Shown here piece by piece: positions 1 through 10,527 of a DNA stretch of 47,438 nt. A program made the translations under genes and the position numbers. The notes beneath the pieces are model-generated. The model was not told the origin of the DNA, searched no databases, and saw only the letters and a program-made list of their open reading frames with translations. The stretch spans positions 87,845 to 135,282 of the forward strand of contig JBNGIO010006099.1 in assembly GCA_049999805.1 (NCBI GenBank), given 5' to 3'. This DNA comes from Folioceros fuciformis. Taxonomy: Eukaryota > Anthocerotophyta > Anthocerotopsida > Anthocerotales. The first letter of the stretch is position 1. Every line of letters starts with the position of its first letter.

Positions 1-94
1 CATAAATCTAAGCCTTTTATATCCGAAAAGCCTCCAAATTACTTTATTCATCTTTCATCATTGTCTGACCATTTAATTAACCCTAAACCAGTTA

Positions 95-309
95 ATTAGA
101 TGAAACTAGCAAGGTAACATTATAGAAAAAATTAGATGCTTTCCTTTTCAGGTCAACAATTGACGAAAATGTAGTTCATCATGTAACAAATTTCGTTCTG
201 GCCCTCATTGGCCTTATACGAAAATGATGGAGCCAAATTTGCAACTCATTCTACAAGTTATATGATGTTCAACTAATGCAATGTTCTAAAGATACTTGCT
301 CCAAGTACC
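95..309. repeat. Dispersed repeat, copy 1 (left flank of copia block)
   Basis: About 215 bp that reappear, with roughly 10-15% differences, at 9438-9655. Both copies share the run from the 'taattagatgaaactagcaa' motif through 'caagttatatgatgttcaac'. Similarity stops exactly where the LTR of copia element A begins (310), so the element appears to have inserted in, or at the edge of, this repeat. The repeat itself encodes nothing recognisable and is AT-rich. Confidence 0.85.
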
Positions 310-485
310 TGTTGAGGGTTAGATTAACCCTGTGTTAGTTAACCTACCTAGGGCTAGTTGATCTACGTGGTTAGTTTAATGAGATTTTAATTTAAGGAAC
401 ATGTACTTTGTTATTTCATAATATATAATCATTTTTGCTTGTCTCATAGCCTAAGTCTTTCTTTACCTTCATGCTTCCGCAAACA
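310..485 (+). repeat. 5' LTR of copia element A
   Basis: A 176-bp segment starting TGTTGAGGG and ending GCAAACA (TG...CA ends), followed immediately by the primer binding site. It contains an AT-rich TATA-like stretch near 418-430. No second copy is present in the window, so the matching 3' LTR was lost. Confidence 0.8.
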
Positions 486-501
486 TGGTATCAGAGCCAT
501 G
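486..501 (+). other. Primer binding site of element A
   Basis: TGGTATCAGAGCCATG directly after the LTR. This is the usual plant copia primer site, complementary to the 3' end of initiator tRNA-Met. The same 13-nt core occurs after the LTR of element B. Confidence 0.88.
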
Positions 502-1444
502 TATCTGGTGTGATTAGTTTGTCCTTGAAGTTTGGGATATTGTAATACGATGTCTTCCATTCTAGGTCTTTGGACTTTTAAAATCAATTTGTGTAGTGAT
601 ATGCATAAATAGTTGGGCCTATGTTTATTCTATTTTTGTGAGATCTAGAATGCTTCAGCAAGTGTTATAATTTATGAAACACAGTCTGACGACTAGAAGC
701 TTTTAGATCAAATGTTGGAATGGCACAGGGCAGGCAATGGTTCCCAGTGGAGCTGCTGCCACAGTCTATGATCAATGAGTTTGTATCTGAAGATTGTTTG
801 CCCAGCAGGCGAGATTAGTTTTGTAGAAATTCAAGACTGGTCACAAATTTGCGACAGCACGACCTTCCGTCGGCTACCTTTTTGGGTGGTAATTCTGCAA
901 GAGACTTATATCTGAATCACACTGCTTGTAAAGGTTGCTCTAGAGCAAAGGCGGTTGATCCTGTGTTACCTGATCTAATTGCGAGATTTGATTCTATAAT
1001 TTCCCTATTGCGACGCGTTCTAGATGGCCAACGGGTTCCGACGTCACAGCTCAGTCATTTGAAACGTGGGATTGCTTCATTAATCAAGGAACGTGGTAAA
1101 ACAAGAGATCATGTTGATTTCTCACCCACAATTTTGAGCTGTGATTGTTCTATGCATGCGTCGGTGGCCTGTACCGGGTCAGTTGATCATTGCGCCATCG
1201 CCCAAGCATTGAGATTTGTAAGTTCAAACTAGCATAGGGGTACATATGAAGCGTCGCTATTAAGGATTGTTGTCGCTCTTGTGCTGGCCGCTGTTCTGCT
1301 GAAACGACACAAAACAGAGTTAGTTAGTCGTTTCGGTTAGCATTATCTCGTTTGTGTCGTTTCGTTGTTTTGGTGATTCTGAAACATTATGGGATTATTT
1401 GCTGTTAGTGATCTGTCCCTGGCTCTATTAAGTGCGGCTATTGG
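502..1444 (+). other. Untranslated leader of element A
   Basis: About 940 bp between primer site and gag, long for a copia element. It contains an open frame at 849-1232 (no recognised domain; first codon not ATG) and a perfect 13-bp inverted repeat, 1301-1313 against 1351-1363, with a 37-nt spacer. In retroelements such leaders can carry packaging or dimerisation structures; that role is only inferred here. Confidence 0.5.
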
Positions 1445-1622
1445 ATGGATGAGGACCTTGACACTTTGGCTCGTTTAAAGCTTGGTCCCTCAGATCCTTT
1501 TGTTGCGTCTAGTTTCAATACTAGCACAACACAGCCTCTAGTCTCTACGGCTAGTTCTTTGCTGTTAGTTCCTTCTATAGCACTTGTTACATCAAGCTTT
1601 GGCGGAGACATTAAGGAAAAAA

Positions 1623-1683
1623 ATCATTTTGATGGCAAACTTGGGTTTGCCATCAAAATGATGGGTTTAGGGTCCCTAAACCC
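1623..1683. repeat. Two adjacent perfect hairpins inside gag of element A
   Basis: Hairpin 1: 18-nt arms at 1623-1640 and 1645-1662 with a 4-nt loop (ttgg). Hairpin 2: 10-nt arms at 1663-1672 and 1674-1683 with a 1-nt loop. The second consists of TTTAGGG and CCCTAAA, the plant telomere heptamer, in inverted orientation. No gap lies between the two hairpins. Confidence 0.9.
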
Positions 1684-2001
1684 GCCTATGGATCACCCAA
1701 TGAGATAGCGAAATGGAACAGAGGAAATAAGGTTGCATTTGCCATTCTTCTATCAGGGTTGGATGAAACTACTATAACAAAGGTGGAGTTCCTTGGCTCT
1801 ACAGCTTCTGTTTGGAGTCAACTTCAGGACACCTACCAAGTGCAGAATATTTTAACATAAGTTGTTGCTAGAAATGAGTTTTTTGGTTTGAGGTTGAAAG
1901 AAGGAGATTCAGTGGGAGCACACGTCACTCGTTTGCGTTACCTGCGAGATCAGTTAGTAGCATTGGGTAGCAAGATGACGGAGTTGGACGTGACTGCTCA
2001 A

Positions 2002-2006
2002 CTTTT
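2002..2006. repeat. Target-site duplication of element B, left copy
   Basis: CTTTT immediately before the 5' LTR of element B, repeated at 7563-7567 after the 3' LTR. Up to two more bases (aa) match to the left, so the exact boundary is ambiguous by one or two bases. A 5-bp duplication is the copia norm. Confidence 0.85.
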
Positions 2007-2237
2007 TGTTGTTACCACTCTAGCGGCGCCGACAGAAAGGAGCAAGAGAAGTTTAGGGCACGGTTCAATTTAGAGTTATACGACTAACTCCGGCAGTTAT
2101 TAGATATAGTTAAAATGACCAAAACAGTTAAGCAGTTTAGGCGATCCAACCACGACGGTTTAACCGCAAACTAGAGCTACTTAAGACAGGCCCTCAACAA
2201 TAATAATTATTCTTTTCTCTCGCCACAAGTTTCTAAA
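2007..2237 (+). repeat. 5' LTR of element B
   Basis: 231 bp, starting TGTTGTTACC and ending TTTCTAAA, matching 7333-7562 at about 94%. The 3' end is not the canonical CA: identity between the two LTRs and the position of the target duplication both place the end at TAAA. Confidence 0.9.
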
Positions 2238-2250
2238 TGGTATCAGAGCC
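2238..2250 (+). other. Primer binding site of element B
   Basis: TGGTATCAGAGCC directly after the LTR, complementary to the 3' end of initiator tRNA-Met. Confidence 0.88.
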
Positions 2251-2318
2251 GCGTTGCTCCTCACTGCGCGTTTCCTGCTTCAGCACTCAAGGCCCGAGCC
2301 TTTGAGCCTAGGCCCCAT

Positions 2319-2418
2319 NNNNNNNNNNNNNNNNNNNNNNNNNNNNNNNNNNNNNNNNNNNNNNNNNNNNNNNNNNNNNNNNNNNNNNNNNNNNNNNNNN
2401 NNNNNNNNNNNNNNNNNN
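2319..2418. other. Assembly gap (100 N)
   Basis: Exactly 100 N, a conventional placeholder of unknown true length, in the leader of element B. Open frames that cross it are meaningless. Confidence 0.98.
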
Positions 2419-2639
2419 CGACCACACAAGGCGCTCACCATACAGCGAACTCTCACGACCACACCTCGAATTCTTCCCCGAGGATAACCTTCGAATCCAA
2501 ATCGTTCGACTCGAATCTCAGGTGGAAACAATAATCGCCATCATGCGCGACCTGTTCGTAGTCCATCGCCAATAAGACGGACGTTGCACACGCCCGCCTT
2601 CGATCCCCTGTCGAAGCACAATCTCCAGGGAAGAAAACA

Positions 2640-3594
2640 AGCTGATGACGACCAATCCAGTTGTCAGTACATCGATCGTCAACACCACGAAAGTGGAATT
2701 CAGGGACCGAGACCGGTTCACTGCAAGTGACTACGATACCTGGCAGATGTGAATCACAGCACTTCTGGATGAGCACGATCTCATGGGAATCGTCGAAGGC
2801 ACAATCCCCAAACCCACGACTGCAGTAGGTGCTTCCGCCGACCAAATCGCAACCTGGGTAAAGAAAGACAAAAGGGCAATCAGTATCCTATTCTCAGCAC
2901 TCGACAAGAACATGCTCCAACATACTCAAGGCCAAAAGACAGCCCACAAGATCTAGAAGGTGTTCAAGGACATGTTCGCAGCACAAAGCTCCCTGTCGAT
3001 AGTAAACCCCACACGGCAATTTTACCTATTGAGAATGAAGGAAAGTGAGACAATAGAGCAACACGTACACAACTTCATATCAGCTTGAGCAAAGCTCGCA
3101 TCTAGTGGTACCACGCTCAACGAGTACCAAGCAGCAGTTGCGCTACTAACATCCCTTCCTGCATCATACAGAACATTTGTAAGCTCGCAAAGCTTAGCCC
3201 TTCGTCAGGCCCAAAGCACAGCTCAATCTGCATACACTTTCGCAGAAGCTCTTGGCGACTCCTGGAAGAAGAAGCCAGTCGGACAACAACCCGAAGGCAC
3301 ACTAGCGGACCCAATCATGCACTCTTCACATCAAGAGGCCACGGAGTTTGCAGAGGAGGTTTTCGCAACAGCTCCTCAATTCACAGGCCACCTGGACAAA
3401 TAACACAAGGCAACTTTATCCCCAGCAATCACTTCACCAACAGACAGCCACTAAAGTGCACCTGCAACTGGTGTAGAATACCAGGTCATTTCGAATACAA
3501 ATGTAGGAAGAAGCAAAACGAAGAGCCGAGGAGAGATTTACCTAGAGCTAAGTCCCATCTCACAGCTTCGAAGCCAACTCCAGCAAACTCCATT
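2640..3594 (+). pseudogene. gag of element B (with in-frame stops)
   Basis: Read in one frame this is a copia gag with a C-x2-C-x4-H-x4-C zinc knuckle at about 3465-3515 (CNWC...GHF...C), running on without a stop into pol. At least three in-frame stops lie at about 2748, 2956 and 3087. At each, the family normally has tryptophan, as expected from TGG changing to TGA or TAG. That pattern fits deamination of methylated cytosine on the other strand, typical of silenced elements. Confidence 0.8.
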
Positions 3595-6500
3595 TTGGCA
3601 ATGTGTCTCACGCTGACAAGGACAGACATGACACGATGGTTCCTCGATTCCGGAGCCACCACACACATCTGCAGTGGTAAGGACATGTTCAGCACCTACC
3701 ACGTCGTACTCTCTGATCAACACGTTTTGCTAGGAGACGACAGCGCCCTCTCAGTCAAGGGAACTGGAGACGTTCAACTCAAGTTATCAAATGGCGAGAT
3801 ACTTACTATCAACGGTGTACTCCACGTCCCCACGACGAAGAAGCTTGCCACAGAACACAGCCTGGTAATCATCTTCCAAGGTAACCACTGCACCATTCAC
3901 CACTCAAGTGACCCTAGTAGCACAGCCTTAGCTCACGGCCTTCCCTATAATGACCTCTACCTCCTGAACATACAGTCCTTCTCCTCTCTCCTTGCCGATG
4001 GAACAACCTACAGCCCACACAATGAGTCACTCCTCTGGCATTGTAGAGCTGGACACATGAAGCCCCGATACTTAAATCAACTTGCAAACTCAGACATGTA
4101 CAGAGACCCTGTCAACATTAAAGTCCCCTCAGACTTCTTTTGTGAAGTATGTCAGTACACAAAACTCAACCAACTCCCCTTTTCAAATACAAATCCAACT
4201 CATGCACGTAAACTCCTAGAGGTCATCCATTCCGATATTTGTGGCCCGATGAGCACTACTTCCTTCGGAGGGCACCAGTACTTCATCACCTTCCTAGGTG
4301 GGTGGAGCCGTTACTGTCATATCTTCTTTTTGAAGTACAAGAGTGAAGCCCTTACCCGTTTCCAGGAGTTTGTCTCATTAGCCGAACGCCATATTGGATT
4401 CCAAGTCTCGACCCTACGTACAGACAACGGAGGCAAATATATTAGTCATGATTTTCAGCAGTTTTGCAAAACCCAAGGTATTCAACGCCAGTACACAGTA
4501 CCTCATACACCCCAACAGAACCCATTCGCAGAAAGGCTCAATAGGTCTATACTTGAGATATCCAGGTCACTCCTTAAACTCTCAGGCCTCTCCCAAGGGT
4601 ACTGGGCAGAAGCTTCTTCTACTACCATTTATCTGAAGAACCGTCTGCCCACTAAGGAATTACCAAACACCACACCTTTTGAGCATTGGACAAGCCATAA
4701 GCCTCGTATCTCCCACCTACGGATCTTTGGTAGCCCAGCTTTTGCCCATATATCAGATGACATTAGAAGAAAATGGGACGACAAAGGGAAAAAGCTTATG
4801 TTTATCGAATACTCAGATAAGGTCAAAGCCTACAAACTCTTTGACCCTTCCACCGGAGAGGTAACCCTCTCCCGCAGTGTGCACTTCAATGAATCCCACA
4901 TCCTTAACACTTACCTCCACAGTCTCACAACTGCCTCACCACTTCCCACTGCTGGCTCGTCCCCTCTTGACCTTGAGGAGGGCACATACGATGCCAATCC
5001 CTCATCTTTTCTTCAAGATCAAGAGGTTGCTCCACTAGCTGTCAACCCTGAACAAGATGAACCGTTAGCACCAGAGGTAACCTTGCAAGTCCCCGACCAG
5101 GCAAATCAGCAAACACCAGAGGTAACTACCCACCAAACTATAGCCCATTCAGTCCCATCACAGCCCTTTTCTCAGGATGCACAAACTCCCTGGCGATCCT
5201 CCAGGAACAGGCCACCAAGAGAAGAATGGAAGGATCCGCCCTACACACTTGGAGACACGTTGATTGGCAGAACCCCAACTTCAGCAAAGCCTACATCCAC
5301 AGACACACACGAGCAAGTGGATCAGCTACACTCCATCATTCACAAGGCATACTCAGCTATCGAAATGCAGGGAGTTCCCCTAACAATCGAAGAAGCCCTA
5401 AGCATACCCGAATGGAAGGCAGCAGCGCAATTAGAGTACGACTCACTCATTTCCAATAAAACTTGGATTCTCACTGATTTACCATATGGCAGAAAGCCCA
5501 TCTCCTGCAAATGGACTTTCCGAAGACAGTTGAATCCCAATGGAAGTGTCTCAAGACACAAGGCGAGGCTCGTAGCTCGCAGATTCACACAAATCCCAGG
5601 TTTTGACTATGAGGAAAGCTTGCAAGCTCTTCAGTCCAGTGGTGAAAGCAACATTAATTTGGATTCTCTTGGCCTTTGCTGCACAGCACAAACTCGACAT
5701 TCATCAGGTCGACATCAAAACAACATTCCTGTACGGAACCTTACATGAGGAAATATACATCTTGTAGCCACCTGGATTTGTCCAGGACCAACGAAAGGTT
5801 TGCAAGCTGTTAAAATCACTCTACGGCCTTAAGCAATCGGCACAGGTCTGGAACGAGACAGTCGACCTGTACCTCAAGAAATGTGGCTTCACACCCCTCT
5901 CAGCCGACTCAAGTGTCTACATGCTAATGAAGGACAAAAACAAGTACGTTATTGTTACCTTGTACGTGGATGACAACTTCATCTTCGGTACTGACCCACA
6001 GCTGATTCAACACGTTAAAAACCTGCTCACCAAAGAGTATGAGGTGGCTGACATAGGCACCCTGAGGTACGCCCTTGGAGTCCAGTTTGAAAGGAACACA
6101 GACGAGCACTCCTTCTTCATACATCAGGAACACTACGTCGAGCAACTTCTCACCAGATTCAACCTGCAAGACGCAAAGCCAGTATCTACTCCCATGGCCA
6201 CGTGGCAGAAGGTGTCAGCCCTAGACAGTCCTACAACACGTGTGCAAGCAGAAGAAATGGCGAACATGCCCTACAACGAGGCTGTAGGAAGCCTACTTTA
6301 CCTTTCCATCAGGACGAGACCAGACATCGCCCAGGCAGTAAATGTGACGTCGAGGTATCTGTCCAACCCTAGCATGGCGCACTGGACCTGCGTGAAGAGA
6401 ATCCTACGTTACTTGAAGGGAACAAAATCACTCGGGATAGTATATAGAAGTGACTCCAGTACCCATAAGTGCCTACTAACCTCTTTTTCAGATGCAGACT

Positions 6501-6960
6501 AGGCTGGAGACCCAGACGCCCGTAAATCCACCTCTGCATACTGTATGATGATAAACAAGAGCGCCATCTCCTGGGCATGCAAGAAGATGCAGACAGTATG
6601 CCTGTCATCAACAGAAGCGGAGTATGCAGCCACATCTCTGGCTACAAAAGAGATACTCTGGATCCGCCAGTTCCTGCACAACATACACGAAGATCAGGAA
6701 TAGCCCACGGAGCTGCATTGCGATAACCAGTTAGCAATCGCTATGACCTTGAACCCTATCCTACACGCAAGAACAAAGCATGTGGAGATCCAGCACCACT
6801 TCATCTGACAAGTGGTGGCTAACAAGCATGTAAAGCTCAAGTACGTGAGCACAGCCGATAACACAGCCGACCTCTTGACGAAAGGACTCACAAAGCAACT
6901 CCATCTCAAGCACGTCCAAGGCATCGGCCTACACAAAAGAGAGACTTATCTCAAGGCAGT
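3595..6960 (+). pseudogene. pol of element B: protease, integrase, reverse transcriptase, RNase H
   Basis: The open part (3595-5748) carries the aspartic protease motif (WFLDSGATTH, about 3640), the GAG-pre-integrase zinc region (H...H...C-x2-C, about 4040-4170), and the integrase core with its acidic residues at HSDICGP (about 4227), RTDNGG (about 4420) and FAER (about 4530). The start of reverse transcriptase follows (KWTFRRQLNPNG, about 5505). A frameshift near 5620 moves the reading frame. Reverse transcriptase then continues with YVDD (about 5960), broken by a TAG near 5765 and another at the RNase H entry (about 6500). The polyprotein cannot be made intact. Confidence 0.92.
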
Positions 6961-7318
6961 CGAGCAGCCAGAGACAGGGTGAGCACCCGCAACAGTAGCA
7001 CCATCAGACGAACATTGATCAATCGTAGAGTAGAGGCAGCCTAGTCGCAGTCCTAAACCCTTCAGCACTCACGCCCACATCCTTCCGCACATGAACAGCA
7101 ACCGCATCATCTCTGCACCGCCCCTTTGCCACCTTGGGTTTTGTGGCTCCAGCATGCTCGAGACTCTCCACTCCCTCACATACGAGCTGGATGATGCAAC
7201 TCGCGAGCTGAAGCAGCTACCACATGCCAGAAAGAATACACAAAAGGAGCTGTACGCAAGCATGCACCAAGCAAGACATCCAACCGAGACTGATCGTTTT
7301 CCTTCACACTCCTTGTCC

Positions 7319-7332
7319 GCGGCGAGGGGGAG
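7319..7332 (+). other. Polypurine tract of element B
   Basis: A purine-rich run (gcggcgagggggag) immediately before the 3' LTR, the expected plus-strand priming site for reverse transcription. Confidence 0.75.
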
Positions 7333-7562
7333 TGTTGTTACCACTCTGGCGGCACCGACAGAAAGGAGCAAGAGAAGTTTAGGGCACGGTTCAGCTTAGA
7401 GTTATACGACTAACTCCAGCAGTTATTAGATATAGTTAAAACGACCAAACAGTTAAGCAGTTTAGGTGATCCAACCGCGATGGTTTAATCGCAAACTAGA
7501 GCTACTTAAGACAGACCCTCAACAATAATAATCATTCTTTTCTCTCGCCACAGGTTTCTAAA
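7333..7562 (+). repeat. 3' LTR of element B
   Basis: 230 bp matching 2007-2237, one base shorter in an A run. It is followed by the target duplication CTTTT (7563-7567). After that the interrupted gag of element A resumes in frame. Confidence 0.92.
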
Positions 7563-7567
7563 CTTTT

Positions 7568-9115
7568 ATCCAGCTTGCCTTCATCCTACCAAAATTTCGT
7601 CTCTAGCCAAAACTCCAACTTGAGAGACGTGTAAAAGAAGAAGCTGCTGGTTGCCCTTCAACTTTGAGCTTGAATGAGGTGGTTGGTGCCCTTCTGCAAA
7701 AAGAATAGAGTCGTCACAGATCAGGCTCTTCTCCCCTTAGGGGTGAGAAGGTCCTTTATGCCAAGTCTAAAGGAACATGGAAGAGTAAAGTAAAAGGAAA
7801 ACAAGAGCAATAGATGTTTCAACCTGGTCAGTCTGTGGGCTTAACTTCCTCATCTTCCATTAAGCGCTAGGGTAATTGTAATTGGTGCGGAATTTCTGGC
7901 CATTGGGAAAGAGATTGTAAGAAGAAAAAGGCAGGATTTCCAAAGCGAGAGGTCAAGCCTGAAGTTCACGTAGCATCAAAGGATTCTAGGAACTCAGGCC
8001 TCCCCTCTCTTTTACCTCAGCGCAGCAGTACTACGTTGACAGTTTGTGTGACTTACTCAGCGGAGGGGCTATCTCATTGGTTTGTTGATTCTAGAGCAAC
8101 TACTCATGTCTGCAACAATCGAGATCAGTTCTCCGTGTTTCACTCATAGTCCACTCCACAATCTGTCTTTGTGGGTGATTCCCGAGCCATATAAGTTAAG
8201 GGTTCGGGTCTGATACAGTTACCCTTATCAAATGAATCTTCTCTTATCGTAGAGAATGTTTTGTATGTACTTAATATGAGCAAAAACTTGCTATCAATAC
8301 GTGCTTTTGGTCACAGCATAAGATATGGGTTTAACTTTGAAGATAAGAGCTGATACATTTACTTGTTGTCTAATCCTGATAACTGTATAACCAGGGCTAC
8401 TCTTGTTGATGACATGTATCAATTAGACACAATTTCCAAGAGTAACATTTGAGCTTTCCTGTTATCTATTAGTGTTCAGGCTCACCTTTGGCATGCACGC
8501 TTGGGTCATGTCAACCGTTCCAAGTTAGATTTGATGGCTCAGTCAGACTGTTTCAATGAACGTCTTCCTTCTTGCTTTAAGCACTTGCCTGTCTGCAGCT
8601 CTTGTGCCTTATCCAAGCAAAACGAGCTTGCTTTTCCTAAATCAGCAACACCTACAAGGGGTATTTTGGACTTAATCCATGTAGATATTGCTGGCAAATT
8701 ACCCATCAAATCACTTGGAGGGGCGGAGTATTATCTCACCTTCACAGATGATTACTCTCATTACACTTGGACTTTTCCCTTGGTTGTGAAGAGTGAAGTT
8801 TATGATAAGCTTTCAACTTGGATTCAACGTTAGATAGGGCAACAAGTTAAGTGTTTCCGTACTAATAATGGTGGTGAGTTCCCAGGCAAGAATGTGGATG
8901 ATCTATTTCAACAATACGGAATTACCAGGCAGATGTCCATCCCTTATACTCAACAGCAGAATGGAGTGGCAGAGAGGAAAAACTAGAGTTTGATGGGCAT
9001 GGTCCGTAGTATGTTGTCTTGGTCCTCACTCTTGAAATCTTATTGGGCTGAAGTGATAGTTAATGCTACACATTCTCTAAACAGAGTTCTTTCTTACATA
9101 TACTCTAAATAGAGT
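7568..9115 (+). pseudogene. Element A, remainder of gag, protease and partial integrase
   Basis: Continues the gag helical region, then a zinc knuckle of the form C-x2-C-x4-H-x4-C (about 7880-7920). A protease motif follows in which the catalytic DSG triad reads DSR (about 8090), then a GAG-pre-integrase block (HARLGHVNRSKL, about 8490) and integrase (HVDIAGKL near 8680, RTNNGG near 8860, VAERKN near 8970). Stops are frequent. The sequence ends near 9115 after a 27-bp local duplication of 'ctctaaacagagttctt', a typical scar of illegitimate joining. No reverse transcriptase is present. Confidence 0.85.
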
Positions 9116-9125
9116 TCTTACCAGA

Positions 9126-9283
9126 CATGCTAGCCGACCAGCAATCGTGGCCGGTGGCAAGAGCTCGCGCATTGGTGCAGGCGCATCTTGCAAGGTGCAG
9201 TGGGCGGGCAATTGGAACACGTGACCTGCCCGGAAGAGGTACAAGGAAGAGGTAGCAGCCCTAGCCTTGAGATGCTCAAAGCT
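9126..9283. repeat. GC-rich fragment, derived copy of 10528-10705
   Basis: About 158 bp nearly identical to 10528-10705, in the same orientation. It lacks a roughly 10-bp tandem unit (gcgggcagtg) and 3 bp found in the other copy. It sits at the broken 3' end of copia element A, in otherwise AT-rich surroundings, so it was probably moved here. Confidence 0.88.
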
Positions 9284-9437
9284 TGTTCATTATTGTTGGA
9301 TGGAAGAAGATTTATTATCAATAGACGGCAACGAGTATGATTAATACTAATGAATGAGCTTGTTCATTATTGCTCAATAGCATAAACCAACAATTCTAAA
9401 TTACTAAATAAGAACGCATTACGAAGTTTTCAAACCA

Positions 9438-9655
9438 TTTTAATTAGATGAAACTAGCAAGGTGCCATTACAGAAAAAATTAGACACTTTCCTTTTCATG
9501 TCAACAACTGGTGAAAATCTAGTTCATCATGTAACAAACTTCGTTTTGGCCTTCATTGGCCTAACACAAAAAGATGGGAGCCAAATTTACAGCTCTCTAC
9601 AAGTTATATGATGTTCAACTGATGCAAAGTTCCAAAGATACCTGTACCAAATACC
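9438..9655. repeat. Dispersed repeat, copy 2 (right flank of copia block)
   Basis: Second copy of 95-309, direct orientation. It continues past the point where copy 1 is interrupted by the LTR of element A. Just upstream a 17-bp direct repeat (agcttgttcattattg) occurs at about 9279 and 9356. Confidence 0.85.
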
Positions 9656-10527
9656 AAGATGGATTTAATTGAGAACAAAGCAAGAAATCAAAATACATGA
9701 TTATGCTCAGAAACAACACTTACTCGACCCAACCAACACAATAATGATAATGTAAATGGCCCATTTGTGTTTGAGATTTAGCATCCAAGAAGTCTTGGAA
9801 CCTTTAATGCGTTCCTTAGGAACCTGCAATTGATTCCTAAAACCTCGCTTTCGCAATTTAGCGTCAGCTGCTTGCGTGAACCGCTTTGATGTCGTCTACA
9901 ATGAAACATCATCTCTAATCAGATTCTAATACATGACTCGTTTCAAGTCATGACTTGATCACTTATAAGACGAGAAAAGTGCAAGAACCAAACAACGAAC
10001 TGTGAATGGAATAGTTACCATTATTTGAACTTGGAGGACTACAAAATAATTGTCACAAATCGACCGGAGTAATTCACTCCTTGCATAACTTCAAAATTAC
10101 TCCTTGCATAACTTCAAATGATCTGTTGAGTGACAAATCAATGGACCTTCCCTACATATATAGTGTTACATCTTTCTTTTTTTGATAGTATTCAATGATA
10201 TTCATATTTAGAAATATTTTCTTTCTTTAAATGACTCACAATGACCTCAAATAATAGGTTTAGCTTGGGACCGAACCTGAAATAATAGGTTCAGGTTGGG
10301 ACCGATCCTGATTTGGCGACCTCAAATAATATTAGGTTCAGCTTGGGACCGATCCCGATTTGGCATGGTTGTTGGTGAGATTGTTCTCGGTATATTTCTA
10401 TTCTTGACCATCCTTACACAAACTATCCTATCTGAAGTAAAGTCGGTCATATATGTATATGAAATTAAAATCGGAAAAGGAGTTCCCAGCCAGGCAGCGG
10501 AGCACCGACCAGACCAGACCGGACCGG
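9656..10527. other. AT-rich intergenic DNA with short tandem repeats
   Basis: No gene seen. A 23-bp tandem duplication (ctccttgcataacttcaaa) occurs at about 10075-10120. Three imperfect units of 36-44 bp containing 'aataggttcagcttgggacc' lie at 10243-10278, 10279-10320 and 10321-10364. Confidence 0.7.

Larger units (their letters stand above)
1445..2006 (+). pseudogene. gag, 5' part, of element A (decayed)
   Basis: The frame starting with ATG at 1448 and the following blocks (about 1708-1860 and 1888-2006) read as a UBN2-type copia gag: a substrate-like N-terminal block, a block with KWN and 'ILLSGLDE', and the 'GAHVTRLRYLRDQL' helix region. It is broken by frameshifts and a TAA at 1858. Two adjacent perfect hairpins (1623-1683) lie in its coding region. 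Insertion of element B at 2007 interrupts it. The gag continues at 7568. Confidence 0.75.
2007..7562 (+). mobile_element. Ty1/copia retrotransposon B, full length, nested in element A, inactivated
   Basis: A structurally complete copia element. It has a 5' LTR (2007-2237), primer site (2238-2250), a gag-pol region read in one frame (zinc knuckle, protease, integrase, reverse transcriptase, RNase H in that order), a polypurine tract (about 7319-7332), a 3' LTR (7333-7562) and a 5-bp target duplication. The two LTRs differ at about 13 of 230 positions, all transitions, plus one indel. The insertion is therefore not recent. Several in-frame stops and at least one frameshift kill the polyprotein. 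A 100-N assembly gap lies in the leader. Confidence 0.95.
310..9115 (+). mobile_element. Ty1/copia retrotransposon A, 3'-truncated and interrupted by element B
   Basis: Begins with an LTR (310-485) and a tRNA-Met-type primer binding site, followed by a long leader, gag (from about 1445), zinc knuckle, protease and the first part of integrase. Element B (2007-7562) sits inside gag. Removing B plus one copy of its 5-bp target duplication makes the gag frame continuous. Integrase stops near 9115, where the sequence changes to an unrelated GC-rich fragment, so reverse transcriptase, RNase H and the 3' LTR are missing. Stop codons in the remaining frames show that it is dead. Protein order (protease, integrase) is that of Ty1/copia. 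It is older than element B, which inserted into it. Confidence 0.88.

Noticed and set aside
2254-2531. Open frames on both strands running through the 100-N gap
   Set aside because: They consist largely of unknown residues; the gap length is a placeholder.
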